DNA from: Takifugu bimaculatus
Taxonomy: Eukaryota > Chordata > Actinopteri > Tetraodontiformes > Tetraodontidae
DNA length: 64,000 nucleotides
Reading direction: 5' to 3'
NCBI GenBank assembly: GCA_004026145.2
Contig: CP034987.1
Span: 1,165,210 to 1,229,209, forward strand
Shown: one piece after another, positions 12,669 to 24,655 of the stretch
Position numbering within the stretch: the stretch's first letter is position 1
Layout of the letters: each line of letters starts with the position of its first letter
Notes under the pieces: generated by a model
What the model saw: only the letters and a program-made list of their open reading frames with translations
What the model was told of the DNA's origin: nothing
Databases searched by the model: none
Program-made: the position numbers and the translations under genes

Positions 12669-13000
12669 CGTCGTCGCTCCGTCTGGAACCTTTTTGAAGA
12701 AAAAACAAAAAAGAAAAGAAAAAAAAAAAGAGAAGAAACTTGAGCCAATCTGCACGTCGGGTTCCAACAAACAGGCGGTAAGACTGGCTGCCTGCTTCGC
12801 ACCTGTAAGGACGCGCCAGCGCCATCCCATAATCCCAAACCCGGCTTGTTTATGTGTTGCTTCTGCCGCCGTGGTGTCCCGGCTGGGCCTCACTCAGATG
12901 TTCCACTGCAGTAGAAGAAGAAGAAGAAGAAGAATGTGGCGCCAAGAACGCTCGAATGTACTTTTTATCGTAAAGTGGAGCCGGCGCGGCTTCGACTGTC
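10800..13000. other. Intergenic region downstream of zhx2
   Basis: No coding exon is recognised. It holds short TG tracts (10814-10837, 12276-12360, 12462-12524), a GTT run (12634-12668), an AAG run near 12913-12934, a GC-rich stretch around 11425-11640 and the 36-base triple repeat. The 3' untranslated region of zhx2 may extend into it. Confidence 0.5.
11812..11919. repeat. Three perfect copies of a 36-base palindromic unit
   Basis: Three tandem 36-base units, each reading GCGTCTGTTGAGGCTAGCAT then GATGCTAGCGTAGCAT. The first copy differs at one base. Each unit contains the palindromic core GCTAGCATGATGCTAGC, so every unit can form a hairpin. Confidence 0.93.
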
Positions 13001-13029
13001 TGAATGTTCCTGAGGAGCCGTCCAGCACC

Positions 13030-13083
13030 GGGGGGGGAGGGGGCGGGGGGGGGGGGGGGAGGACGGGGAGGGGGGGGGGAGGG
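13030..13083 (+). repeat. Poly-G tract with quadruplex potential
   Basis: About 54 bases composed almost wholly of G on the plus strand, with runs of 5 to 15 G separated by single A or C bases. It meets simple pattern rules for a G-quadruplex. No transcript start is evident. Confidence 0.85.
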
Positions 13084-13177
13084 TCAGAACATCTGGAGAA
13101 TGAGCTCCTTCAGAACTGCCAGGATTCAAATGGTTCACATTAGCAAACACCAGAATACACACTTGACCTGTCAGTCA

Positions 13178-13354
13178 CAGGTTAGCTGGCTGTTAGCTGG
13201 TAGTTGGTTAGCTGGTAGTTAGCTGGCTGTTAGCTGGTAGTTAGTTAGCTGGCTGTTAGCTGGTAGTTGGTTAGCTGGTAGTTAGCTGGCTGTTAGCTGG
13301 TAGTTGGTTAGCTGGTAGTTAGTTAGCTGGCTGTTAGCTGGTAGTTAGTTAGCA
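13178..13354. repeat. Tandem repeat based on TTAGCTGGTAGTTAG
   Basis: About 175 bases of repeated GTTAGCTGGTAGTTGGTTAGC and GTTAGCTGGCT blocks in a higher-order order. No gene overlaps it. Confidence 0.88.
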
Positions 13355-13584
13355 TTAATGGGTTTCAGTTCTCTTTCAGCTTGTGCTGACGGCTCCTCTG
13401 ATCCATCTTGTTCTCACTCAGACGACGGATCAGCCGATCTGGTCCGAGTCCGTCTGGGTCAGTTCTGTCCTGGTCCTGGTCCTGGTCCTGGTCCACCCTG
13501 TGAAATGGATTCTGGGTGTTTTTCTCTGTGGAAGATGATGATTAAAGCCATTAATGAACTCACTGTCCTGACCTCCAAACAAGG

Positions 13585-13615
<31 letters not shown>

Positions 13616-13699
13616 CTGGCAGTGAAGGTCAGGTCGGCCCTGGATCCTTACCGACCTTCTGCTTCTTCTACTGTTGCTACCGTCAAACAGCCTTCTGGG

Positions 13700-14190
13700 C
13701 AGCAGGTCTGTGCTGCAGGTCTGTGCTGCAGGTCTGTGCTGCTCCAGCCCGGAGCTGCAGGTCTGTGCTGCAGGTCTGTGCTGCTCCAGCCCGGAGCTGC
13801 AGGTCTGTGCTGCTCCAGCCCGGAGCTGCAGGTCTGTGCTGCAGGTCTGTGCTGCAGGTCTGTGCTGCAGGTCTGTGCTGCTCCAGCCCGGAGCTGCAGG
13901 TCTGTGCTGCAGGTCTGTGCTGCTCCAGCCCGGAGCTGCAGGTCTGTGCTGCTCCAGCCCGGAGCTGCAGGTCTGTGCTGCAGGTCTGTGCTGCTCCAGC
14001 CCGGAGCTGCAGGTCTGTGCTGCAGGTCTGTGCTGCTCCAGCCCTGGAGCTGCAGGTCTGTGCTGCTCCAGCCTGGAGCTGCAGGTCTGTGCTGCAGGTC
14101 TGTGCTGCAGGTCTGTGCTGCTCCAGCCCGGAGCTGCAGGTCTGTGCTGCTCCAGCCTGGAGCTGCAGGTCTGTGCTGCAGGTCTTCTCA
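13700..14190. repeat. Minisatellite of 13- and 29-base units (GGTCTGTGCTGCA)
   Basis: About 490 bases. The short unit GGTCTGTGCTGCA alternates irregularly with a longer unit that appends CTCCAGCCCGGAGCTGCA, which is itself an inverted repeat (GCTCCAG..CGGAGC). All three plus frames stay open because of repeat composition (Cys-Ala-Ala-Gly), and these are not genes. A canonical AATAAA occurs just downstream at 14285-14290. Confidence 0.93.
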
Positions 14191-14587
14191 TCTTGTCGGT
14201 GCTGCTCTCCAACACCAGATGTGAACCGTCTGTACTTCTGCTGCCCGGGTCAACAACACAACCTGTTGCTGTCTGCTGTATTTCAATAAAGCCGCCTGTC
14301 AAAGGTCAAAGGTCGTCTGTGCTTCCCTGAGTCTGTCTGTTGCTCCTCGGCCGACCAGCTTCCTGTTCCCGTGAGCGATGTGGGTGCAGCTAAATGGACC
14401 CGGGTCGACCCGCAGGTCCGTTCTGGGTCCTCTGGTTCTGGATCTGGATCAGAACGGATCCTTTATCCGTCCATGAGCAGGTCAAAGGTCAGCCGGGGCC
14501 ACATGGAGCCCCTGGGCTTCAGTCATGTGTCTGTTACCACGGTAACATGAAAGCGTTCACCTGCATGACTTCAAACCTGCTGCCCCT

Positions 14588-14824
14588 CACACACACACAC
14601 AGATACACACACAGAAACACACACTCACACACACACAGATACACACACAGAAACACACACACAGATACACACACAGAAACACACACTCACACATCTTTAT
14701 TTTGTTCATTTTCACACTGCATCTCTTTCGCACACAGTTTTACACATTTCTCATTGTCACATTATTTTCCCTCTAACACACACACACACACTCTCACACA
14801 CACACACACTCTCACACACACACA
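14588..14824. repeat. Interrupted CA tracts
   Basis: Two blocks of CA repeats with periodic AGATAC and AGAAAC interruptions (14588-14692 and 14777-14824). They are separated by about 80 bases of unique sequence. Confidence 0.85.
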
Positions 14825-14958
14825 GATGTGTGTCTCTCCTCCAAACATCCTCGTCTTCATCAACCCCCTCGAGCCCACCAGCATCTGCTGTGTGTGTGTG
14901 TGAGAGTGTGTGTGAGAGTGCGTGTGTGTGTGAGAGAGAGTGTGTGAGTGTGTGGCGT

Positions 14959-15252
14959 CCTTTCCCTGAGAACCCTGGTCCCCTTGAGAACCCTGGTCCC
15001 CCTGAGAACCCTGGTCCCCCTGAGAACCCTGGTCCCCCAGAGAACCCTGGTCCCCTTGAGAACCCTGGTCCCCCAGAGAACCCTGGTCCCCCAGAGAACC
15101 CTGGTCCCCCTGAGAACCCTGGTCCCCCAGAGAACCCTGGTCCCCCAGAGAACCCTGGTCCCCCTGAGAACCCTGGTCCCCTTGAGAACCCTGGTCCCTC
15201 AGAGAACCCTGGTCCCCCTGAGAACCCTGGTCCCCCTGAGAACCCTGGTCCG
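14959..15252. repeat. 18-base minisatellite GAGAACCCTGGTCCCCCT
   Basis: About 16 head-to-tail copies of GAGAACCCTGGTCCCCCT with variants CCAGA, CTTGA and CTCAGA. The plus-strand translation is ENPGPP, a collagen-like artefact of the 18-base period with no supporting exon context. Confidence 0.95.
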
Positions 15253-15559
15253 ACTGCAGTGGTGCTGACTGACGGTGCTGCTCATCAGAACATCTTGGGT
15301 CGCCTCCTCACAGACGTTCCTCCAGAACCGTCCACACGTTGCTCCGTCTCCTGATCGTCTCGCGTGTCTCCAGGCTGTGGATCTTCTGATCTCTGAACAA
15401 GCAGCCTGGAGCAGCACCCGTCCTCAAACAGTCCTCGGATCACATGAGAACGCGGTTCCTCCTCCTGCCCCCCCACCGGAGCTCCGCAGTGTCCCAGTAG
15501 AACCGGTCCAGTTACAGCTAGCATTAAGCTAAGAGAGTACCGTGAGTACCTGTTGTCAT

Positions 15560-17600
15560 AGAAACGATACAGAATGCAGCTCAGGGTGCTTTTGGTCCTG
15601 CTGTGGTTCTGTGGTCCTGCTGTGGTCCTGCTTGTGGTTCTGTTGTGGTTCTGAGGACATGAGCCGCTCCTCTGACCCTCGAGGCCTCTGGGAAATACGA
15701 GTCATGTGACGACGGCGATGTCGTGCAACGTGCACAGACACGAGCGCAGCCGCGTGCACGTGCCCTGAGGCTCTTTGTTAGCTCATCGGCTCCAAACCCA
15801 CAGAGGCCTCCGGCTCCTCTGGAACCGAGCGCAGAACAAAGAGCCGCTGATGTTCCGCAGATGTGATCTCGGATCAGAACCAAAGAGCCGGAACTTCCCT
15901 CACGAATGTTGGAGGACGGCGAGGGGGCGTCGCCCAAACCACAAGCGGGCAACATCAAAGCAGCTCTGCCGCAGCGGCGGCTCAAGCTAATGCTGCCACT
16001 TTAACGCTAACGTCAACGGTTAGCGTCCTTTGATCTACATTCGACAGCTGACAAAAACAGCAACATCAAAGCGACGTATGAAAGGTGTCTTCAAGCGTGA
16101 ACATGTGACAGACTCGCTAACCTGCCGAATGCTTCATTCTGAGACTCTTTAGTCAGACACGAGATAACGGACGCTTCAGTGACAATATGCACGCTAATTA
16201 GCATTGGTGCTAACGTATCGTTAAAAGGGCTTTCGTGTCACAAGTTTTGCAGCTCAGGTTTTCTTAGAAACCCCTTTGATCTAGCGAAGGAGCAGGAAAA
16301 GCTGCTTGTTTGGTTAGCTTCCCTCTCACGGTTGGAGAAACAAACTCAGAAGCTGCAGTTTACAAGTATGAAGTGACGACGACCGAAGATTTACAGGAAT
16401 AACTCAGGCGTGTTCAAAGCTAGGCTAGGCTAGGCTAAACCCAAGAGACTAGACCCGAGGGAACATTAGCGTAACTAACTGCAGATTGCGTGTAGCTTTA
16501 GCGTGTGACAAAAACACTTCATATGTGCGAAAAACGCAAGTTCGGTACAGAAACCAGTGGATTTGTTTAGCCTGGTGCGCTAACTCGCTAGTTCCTGTTT
16601 CCTGTTGTCTTTTCCGAGGACAGTTTTTTGATGAAATTCTTGATTTTGGTGTCGGCAGGCGAAGAACGAACTTTATTTCCGGCATTTCGGACGGTTTTCT
16701 CAGTTTCCGATCACTAACTGGTTACTGGGCTTTACTAGGACGAAGAGGCGGTTGCTAACATGCAGTTAGCGGCGACGGATAGCCAAACCAGTGTTTGTGT
16801 TTCTACAGCCAACAAGCGACATTAGCGATGAGCGGCTCATCACTTCGAGGACGTGGCTAACGAGTTGGCTAACGTGTTGGCTAACGTGTTGGCTAACGTG
16901 TTGGCTAACGTGTTGGCTAACGAGTTGGCTAATGTTCTGCTCCCAGTAAAAGGAGCCAGGCTGGTTCCGGCTGACAGAACAGGAAATGATGAGTGATGAA
17001 ACGGTACAAGCGACACCGACAAGCGCTCGTAACCTTCGTCAAATCGACGGACAAACCGTGACAGCGAGCGAGCGACGAGGGTGTCAGAGCCGGAGACCTG
17101 TCGGCGCCGCCGTCGTTTACGCCGCCGCCGCCGCCGTGCTTTCATCGCCGTTTCCAGGAATAGACGGACACGATTTTCCCTCCCGAGACAAATGTGAAGT
17201 GATTTGAAAGAGCGCCGGGAAGCGAGCGGCGACCTCCTCCTGCAGCTCCCTGAGCTCCTCCTCAGGTGAGCGAGCAGCCGGGGACACGCTTTCATCTCCT
17301 CTGACAGCACCTTAAAGGGGCGCCGCGGCGGGGGGAGGGGCCTAACATCTGCCGACGCCGGCGTCTGAAGATGATCCGTCTGACAGAAGCTGTCACAAAC
17401 AGCAGGAACCTGGTGGATCTGCAGGTTGATCTCCTCCAGCGTCTCCACGTCCGGCCGCTCCTGCTGCTTCTGCTGATCAAAGGAAGCCGCGCCGCCGTTC
17501 CTTTGATGTCACTTCAGCAGCGACTTCATTTGCTCTTTGATTCACATCAAAGATGTTTGTGTCGTTGCAGATGACGCCGCTAACACGCAGTCCGCCAACA
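15560..17600. other. Unassigned region with GC-rich islands
   Basis: No gene is confidently assigned. The 17050-17560 portion is GC- and CpG-rich. On the minus strand it has two coding-like stretches: near 17480-17420 reading QKQQERPDVETLEEINLQIH, followed by a possible donor, and near 17265-17170 reading EELRELQEEVAARF, preceded by a possible acceptor. I could not match them to a family, and stops lie just beyond, so they are noted rather than called. Confidence 0.35.
16856..16932. repeat. 12-base repeat GCTAACGTGTTG
   Basis: Six to seven tandem copies of GCTAACGTGTTG/GCTAACGAGTTG. Confidence 0.9.
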
Positions 17601-17689
17601 TCCACCACTCGTGACCTTTGACCCCCAGCAGCTCTTTGATGTGACAAATCTTCAGTCCTTCAGTTGTAACCACGGTGATGGAGCATCCC

Positions 17690-19996
17690 AGAGGATCTGG
17701 TGTGAGGATCTAATGTGAGGTTCCGGTGTGAGGATCTGTTGTGAGGTTCTAGTGTGAGGTTCCGGTGTGAGGATCTAATGTGAGGATCCGGTGTGAGGAT
17801 CTGTTGTGAGGTTCTAGTGTGAGGTTCCGGTGTGAGGATCTGGTGTGAGGATCTAGTGTGAGGTTCCGGTGTGAGGATCTAATGTGAGGATCTGGTGTGA
17901 GGTTCCGGTGTGAGGATCTAATGTGAGGATCTGGTGTGAGGTTCCGGTGTGAGGATCTGGTGTGAGGTTCCGGTGTGAGGATCTAGTGTGAAGATCTGGT
18001 GTGAGGGTCTGGTGTGAGGGTCTGGTGTGAGGTTCTGGTGTGAGGTTCCGGTGTGAGGATCTAGTGTGAGGATCTGTTGTGAGGGTCTGGTGTGAGGATC
18101 TTGTGTGAGGTTCCAGTGTGAGGATCTTGTGTGAGGATCTGTTGTGAGGGTCTAGTGTGAGGATCTAGTGTGAGGATCTGTTGTGAGGGTCTGGTGTGAA
18201 GATCTGGTTTGAGGGTCTGGTGTGAGGATCTGGTGTGAGGATCTGTTGTGAGGATCTGGTGTGAAGATCTGGTTTGAGGGTCTGGTGTGAGGATCTAATG
18301 TGAGGTTCCGGTGTGAAGATCTGGTGTGAAGATCTGGTGTGAGGGTCTGGTGTGAGGATCTAGTGTGAGGATCTGGTGTGAAGATCTGGTGTGAGGGTCT
18401 GGTGTGAGGTTCCGGTGTGAGGATCTGTTGTGAGGATCTAGTGTGAGGTTCCGGTGTGAGGATCTAGTGTGAGGATCTGTTGTGAGGGTCTGGTGTGAAG
18501 ATCTGGTTTAAGGGTCTGGTGTGAGGATCTGGTGTGAGGATCTAGTGTGAGGATCTGGTGTGAGGATCTAGTGTGAGGTTCCGGTGTGAGGAGCTAGTGT
18601 GAGGATCTGTTGTGAGGTTCTAGTGTGAGGATCTGGTGTGAGGATCTAATGTGAGGTTCCGGTGTGAGGATCTGTTGTGAGGTTCTAGTGTGAGGTTCCG
18701 GTGTGAGGATCCGGTGTGAGGATCTGTTGTGAGGTTCTAGTGTGAGGATCTGGTGTGAGGATCTAGTGTGAGGTTCCGGTGTGAGGATCTAATGTGAGGA
18801 TCTGGTGTGAGGTTCCGGTGTGAGGATCTAATGTGAGGATCTGGTGTGAGGTTCCGGTGTGAGGATCTGTTGTGAGGTTCTAGTGTGAGGATCTGGTGTG
18901 AGGATCTAATGTGAGGTTCCGGTGTGAGGATCTGTTGTGAGGTTCTAGTGTGAGGTTCCGGTGTGAGGATCCGGTGTGAGGATCTGTTGTGAGGTTCTAG
19001 TGTGAGGATCTGGTGTGAGGATCTAGTGTGAGGATCTAATGTGAGGATCTGGTGTGAGGTTCCGGTGTGAGGATCTAATGTGAGGATCTGGTGTGAGGTT
19101 CCGGTGTGAGGATCTGGTGTGAGGTTCTAGTGTGAGGTTCCGGTGTGAGGATCTAGTGTGAAGATCTGGTGTGAGGGTCTGGTGTGAGGATCTGTTGTGA
19201 GGGTCTGGTGTGAGGTTCTGGTGTGAGGTTCCGGTGTGAGGATCTAGTGTGAGGATCTGTTGTGAGGATCTAGTGTGAAGATCTGGTGTGAGGGTCTGGT
19301 GTGAGGATCTGTTGTGAGGGTCTGGTGTGAGGTTCTGGTGTGAGGTTCCGGTGTGAGGTTCCAGTGTGAGGATCTTGTGTGAGGATCTGTTGTGAGGGTC
19401 TAGTGTGAGGTTCTGGTGAGAGGATCTAGTGTGAGGATCTGTTGTGAGGGTCTGGTGTGAAGATCTGGTTTGAGGGTCTGGTGTGAGGATCTGGTGTGAG
19501 GATCTGGTGTGAAGATCTGGTTTGAGGGTCTGGTGTGAGGATCTAATGTGAGGTTCCGGTGTGAAGATCTGGTGTGAGGGTCTGGTGTGAGGATCTGGTG
19601 TGAGGATCTGGTGTGAAGATCTGGTGTGAGGGTCTGGTGTGAGGTTCCGGTGTGAGGATCTGTTGTGAGGATCTAGTGTGAGGTCCGGTGTGAGGATCTA
19701 GTGTGAGGATCTGTTGTGAGGGTCTGGTGTGAAGATCTGGTTTAAGGGTCTGGTGTGAGGATCTGGTGTGAGGATCTAGTGTGAGGATCTGGTGTGAGGA
19801 TCTAGTGTGAGGTTCCGGTGTGAGGATCTAGTGTGAGGATCTGGTGTGAGGATCTAGTGTGAGGATCTAGTGTGAGGATCTGGTGTGAGGTTCTGGTGTG
19901 AGGATCTGGTGTGAGGATCTAGTGTGAGGATCTGGTGTGAGGTTCTGGTGTGAGGATCTGGTGTGAGGATCTAGTGTGAGGATCTAGTGTGAGGAT
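17690..19996. repeat. 2.3 kb minisatellite of a 13-base unit (GGTGTGAGGATCT)
   Basis: About 175 head-to-tail copies of a 13-base unit, GGTGTGAGGATCT, with variants at a few positions (AGTGTG, GTTGTG; GGTTCC, GGGTCT). Longer segments recur: the pattern starting near 18609 reappears near 18869, an offset of about 260 bases or 20 units, which indicates higher-order duplication. It lies between zhx2 and zhx1 and has no coding potential. Confidence 0.97.
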
Positions 19997-20625
19997 CAGG
20001 TTACACGTCTCAGCCGTTCGCTGTGAAGGTTCAGGATCGTGCGGTTGATCCCAGATCTGCTGTTGGATGAAGTCAGACGAAAGATATTCATGCTAGTCTG
20101 TTAGCAACACGCTAACAGATGATTCAGACTGTTACCCTGACACCCACGGCGTAGCTCCGCCCCCCAGAGTCCACGTTCCCCTTCAGGAACAGGAAGTTCT
20201 GATTGCATAAACTTGACCTCAGCAAGGGTCAGAGGTCAACAGAGGCCCCTACAGCAGCTTCCACAGGTATCCTGATGCTGCTGTACTGGTTTATCAAACA
20301 AGTGGCTTTAAAGAGCGGCGGCGGTGGCGGCGGCGTGCCGACATCAGTCAAGCGTAGCGACATTACACAGGGGAGTTCGTACGGTGGCGGAAAATGTAAA
20401 GCAGAACATGTTCAGTCTAGTTAGATATGACAGACTCAAACAGCCGCAGGCGTCTTTGATTTGAGGAGGAGTCAGATGGTTGGTGCACGCCGCCGCTGCC
20501 GCCGCCGCCACCGCTGCCGTGTGTTAATATAGGTTAATGTGACATTAAAGCAGGAAAACTATACAGCCGAGAATAAACATGACAGGAGGAAACACGGGCC
20601 AACGAGGAGAGTAAAGCTGACAGGA

Positions 20626-20664
<39 letters not shown>

Positions 20665-20769
20665 TTATATAAATATATATAAACAGTCTCTTAGTGTTAC
20701 TGCCTGTTCCTGCAACAAGGCTTTCATTTCTGCTCTAACCCAAATACACTCGTGTGTGTGTGTGTGTGT

Positions 20770-20811
<42 letters not shown>

Positions 20812-21120
20812 CTATCAGCACTGAACTGAAATCCTCTCTGATCACTGAAATTTCTCAATAAAAATGGTTGCAAAATACAAGCACACACACACACACACAC
20901 ACACTTCTGTGACCCCTGTGACCCCTGTGACCTCTGTGACTGCCACACAAATGGCTCCTTTGAGAGATGGAGAGACTGAACCAGCCAGTAGAGTGAGAAG
21001 GTTGACTGAGGAAAACCTAAGTGATCCACAGGTATCCTGTTACCACGGCAACCCCCTGTTGTCCTGTGACAACAAGCGTGGTGAGATGTTTGCAATACTA
21101 GAAACAAGGTTAGCTTAGCA

Positions 21121-21434
21121 GCAGCTTAAAATGTTAGCAGCAGGTTAAGTCCCATGTTAGCAGCAGGTTAACAACCATGTTAGTAGCAGGTTAACTACCA
21201 TGTTAGCAGCAGGTTAACAACCATATTAGCAGCAGGATAACAACCATATTAGCAGCAGGATAACTACCATGTTAGCAGCAGGTTAACTACCATGTTAGCA
21301 GCAGGTTAACAACCATGTTAGTAGCAGGTTAACTACCATATTAGCAGCAGGTTAACTACCATGTTAGCAGCAGGTTAACTACCATATTAGCAGCAGGTTA
21401 ACTACCATGTTAGCAGCAGGTTAACTACCATGTT
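21121..21434. repeat. 23-base minisatellite (CCATGTTAGCAGCAGGTTAACTA)
   Basis: About 13 copies of CCATGTTAGCAGCAGGTTAACTA with AACAA/ACTAC variants. It has no visible link to a gene. Confidence 0.93.
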
Positions 21435-21803
21435 GAGGAGCCCAGAATTGTGTTTTTATTCGTCAGTAATCAGCCTAAAAGTATCTATTTCCTGTTTTAT
21501 GTTTGTGGTTTGATCCCCAGCAGGTTCTCGGCTCAGCTCTTTTGTGATTGGACAGAAGTTTGAGTGAAACCATGGAAACAGTGCTAAAATTTGTGTGTGA
21601 AGTGTAACTTTTAGAGTTGTTCAGTGTGTTACAGATGCTAACGCCGCTGCTAGCCTGCTGAAAACGCTACTGTTAGCAGTTTAGCGTTAGGTGGACGTGA
21701 GGTCATACGAGGACCCCCCTGACTCCGCCCCCTCTCAGCTGCAGCAGCTGTCTGTTGGTGCTGCAGTCGGGTTTGCGTGCAGCCACTCAGCCAGATATGT
21801 AGG

Positions 21804-21854
<51 letters not shown>

Positions 21855-24185
21855 CGTGTCCTCAGAATGACCCACAGCAGCAGTCTCTCTCTCTCTCTCT
21901 CTATACATCACATGCTCGCTCGCCCACCACGAGAAGTTTCTGGACCATCAAAACAACCTCATTCAGGATTCCTTTATTGATGACAACGTCTCAGAAGTGA
22001 TCAAATGTTTGACCCCTTCATTTTAGGAGATGTCATGGAGGGGCAGAGTTCAAAGGTCATAGATGGTCAGACTGGTAGCTGGACAGTGATACTGAGTCTT
22101 TACCTGTACAGGTGTGAACAGACGAACCTTCAAGTTCAGTTATACAAACTGTGTGTGTGTGTGTGTGTGTTTGGGGGGGGGGGGGGGTGAAGTGAGTGGG
22201 TACTACCTTAAACTGACCCCAGACCGGTTTAACCTGACGTCAGTGATTGTGGGCCGATGCCGCCCTCTGCCGTCTGATCTCAGTATTACAATAGATTTAG
22301 AGTTTTTCTTCTGAATTTTTAGTCTACAACGTTGGTGTGATTTTGGAAGAATAATAATTAAAAAAGGGTTTGATAATTATCGATGCAAAACATGATTTTG
22401 TTTCCTGCAGATACCGAAAAGATTAAAATGGAGCGTTGTACACGTTTCTGGACGGGAAGTAGCGGCAGAGATGACGCTTCCAGTATGTTCACGATTGTTT
22501 TACGTAGTTGATGAAAACCTTTCGTTATCACGATAATAAAGTTCTTGGTACTAGTTTATTTGCAGCAAAAAAGGCTGGACGTTGAAACTTTCGTCGTTTC
22601 TGAAACCGCCACCGGGGCGGCGCCATCTTGGATCCTCTCGACTCTTCTTCGTGTCTTTACACCACGTGGGCGCCGTAGCGCCACCTGCAGGCCCGAAGGT
22701 AAAACCTTAAAAATGATCTTTTTAAAAGTAAAAATTCTGATAAAAACGAAAACTGGTTATTTTCTCTTTGGTCTTGAACTGAACCCATAACTGATAGTAA
22801 AGAAAAGTTTCAAACATTAACTGAAAATCAGATCAATGATCATGAAGTGCCAGTCTGAACGAGTTCACCTTTTATTTATGCTTACAGACAGAAAGATCCA
22901 GATACAATAAATTAGAGACTAAAAACATTTGGCTGTCAAAATTTTTAAAGAACACAAAGTTTTTTAACTGAAGAAGCGTCTGATATGAGTCTTTATGAAC
23001 TGGAATCATCCCGCTGCTTCAGATTCTCCCTGGAAACGTGGAATTAATCACAGCTGAGACCTTCCTCAATTTTACTGGCTGGAAACAGGTCAGTCAGGTG
23101 AGGTCTGTTTTCACCTCAGGAATAAAATTCAACATTTCCATCAGATCTGGGGATTTGATATTTATTTTTTTTACAGTAAAATGAATTTGACTCATCCTGG
23201 TTTATTATAGAACAAAGCATCTGGACATTTCCTGAGAACCAAGAAACAGACTTTTCCTTCATCTTTCCCTTTGACTGGCTGGTTTCCAACAACAGGAAAG
23301 ACTCGATGCCTGTTTTGCTGACTGTTTCAGTCACTGCTGTCGCCCCCCCCCACCCCCAGGGTTCCAGCAGGAACTCTTCTGTCTTTGAAATGTCTGTGAC
23401 CCTGGACATGTCTGGACCTGTCCAGCACTCTGTTGTCTCCCAGTGGCTGCTGGGATACGTCAACACAAACACTGTAAGTCTGTAAATCCAGTCAGTAAAA
23501 GCATGAAAACAGATTAGAGCGTTCCACATCTGCAGTCTGGTGCGACGTCACTGATTGTTCTGCGTTTGCATATTCAGGAAACAGGAAGTGCGACACAAAC
23601 GAGCAAAACCCAAACGAAAACAGCTCAAAAGTGTCTGAAAACTGAAGGTTTTGCTCGACTTTTCACCCGTTTTTCATCAGACGCACAAAAGTTCTTGTTA
23701 AGAAGTTCTTTCAGTGGCCACGATAAACAGAACAGGAGTCACTGTTGTGTACTTTCATGCAAGCAGAATTTAAACCTGTAGAAATCCGAGTTTGGAGCTT
23801 AACTGACTAAAGTTGAGGTAAAGTTGCCTGTTTAATCCCGAAGGAGCCGAAGGAGTTCCATCTTAAACAATCACCCGTCTGTTCCTGCAGGACAGCGAGT
23901 GAATCTGGAGGGATGGAGGGATGGAGGGATGAGCGGGGCTCCCGGCCTCACCACCATCATTATATACTGGATTTTTCATCAGGAAACGCCAAATTCATGA
24001 TCACAACAAATCAAATCGACATTTCAACGGCACTTCACCTGCACCCAGCCGTTGTTGTGGGTGCCGTTGCCGTGGTAACGCCTCACAGGTCACTCTGAGT
24101 GCTGCAGGACTGAAGCGCTGATAGAACGGGGTGGGTTTTACCGACTGAAGTCTTTATTGGAACACATTTAAAAGCGTGGCTCAGC

Positions 24186-24191
24186 TTTATT
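24186..24191 (-). other. Candidate zhx1 polyadenylation signal
   Basis: AATAAA on the minus strand, about 465 bases past the zhx1 stop. A second one sits at 24153-24158. Both are plausible ends for the zhx1 transcript, on position only. Confidence 0.4.
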
Positions 24192-24655
24192 TCCTGCTGG
24201 CAGAGTTCACAGATGCATTGTGGGAAAAATACACCGGCTGATCTCAGGAAGTTTCAGGTGGAATTTCTGTCTAAGTGTGTAAAATTTGGTTCTGAATGGA
24301 TCCAAACAGCTGCAGGTTGAGCAGAACCGACAGTAAATAACCAGAAAATAGATTCAGTCCGTAAAAACTACAAAACTGGTTTTGCCGTCTATAAAACAAA
24401 CCGGTAGAAAACTGAATGGCACAAATCCAGCGCGGGTCTGCGGGGGCGCCCCCTGGACCCCGTGTCCCATCCAGGCCAGGTCCGTTTCCTCTAGTCTAAA
24501 CATTTCCGTACGGAGAGTGAGGAAGGCCCGGAATCAAGCCCCGCCCCCCGCGACCACAGGTGATGCTGGGCTGGAAAGAGTGGAAAGGAGACGTCCCCCC
24601 GAGTCATCATCACCTGCTGACGGTACACCTGAGCGAACGCGACTCACCTGTCAGC

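Larger units (their letters stand above)
20000..24380. other. Intergenic region between repeat array and zhx1
   Basis: No coding exon is recognised. It contains CA/TG tracts (20629-20661, 20751-20812, 20881-20906, 21807-21853), a short CGG-rich element (20318-20336), a TC run (21881-21902), a G homopolymer (22172-22187) and a 23-base minisatellite. The part nearest 24380 is probably the zhx1 3' untranslated region. Confidence 0.5.

Noticed and set aside
13358..14330. Cys/Ala/Gly/Leu-rich open frames up to 290 residues
   Set aside because: All frames on both strands stay open because of the tandem unit; compositional artefact.
14830..15354. Collagen-like ENPGPP frame
   Set aside because: An 18-base minisatellite yields a six-residue repeat; no splice or start context and the frame ends soon after the array.
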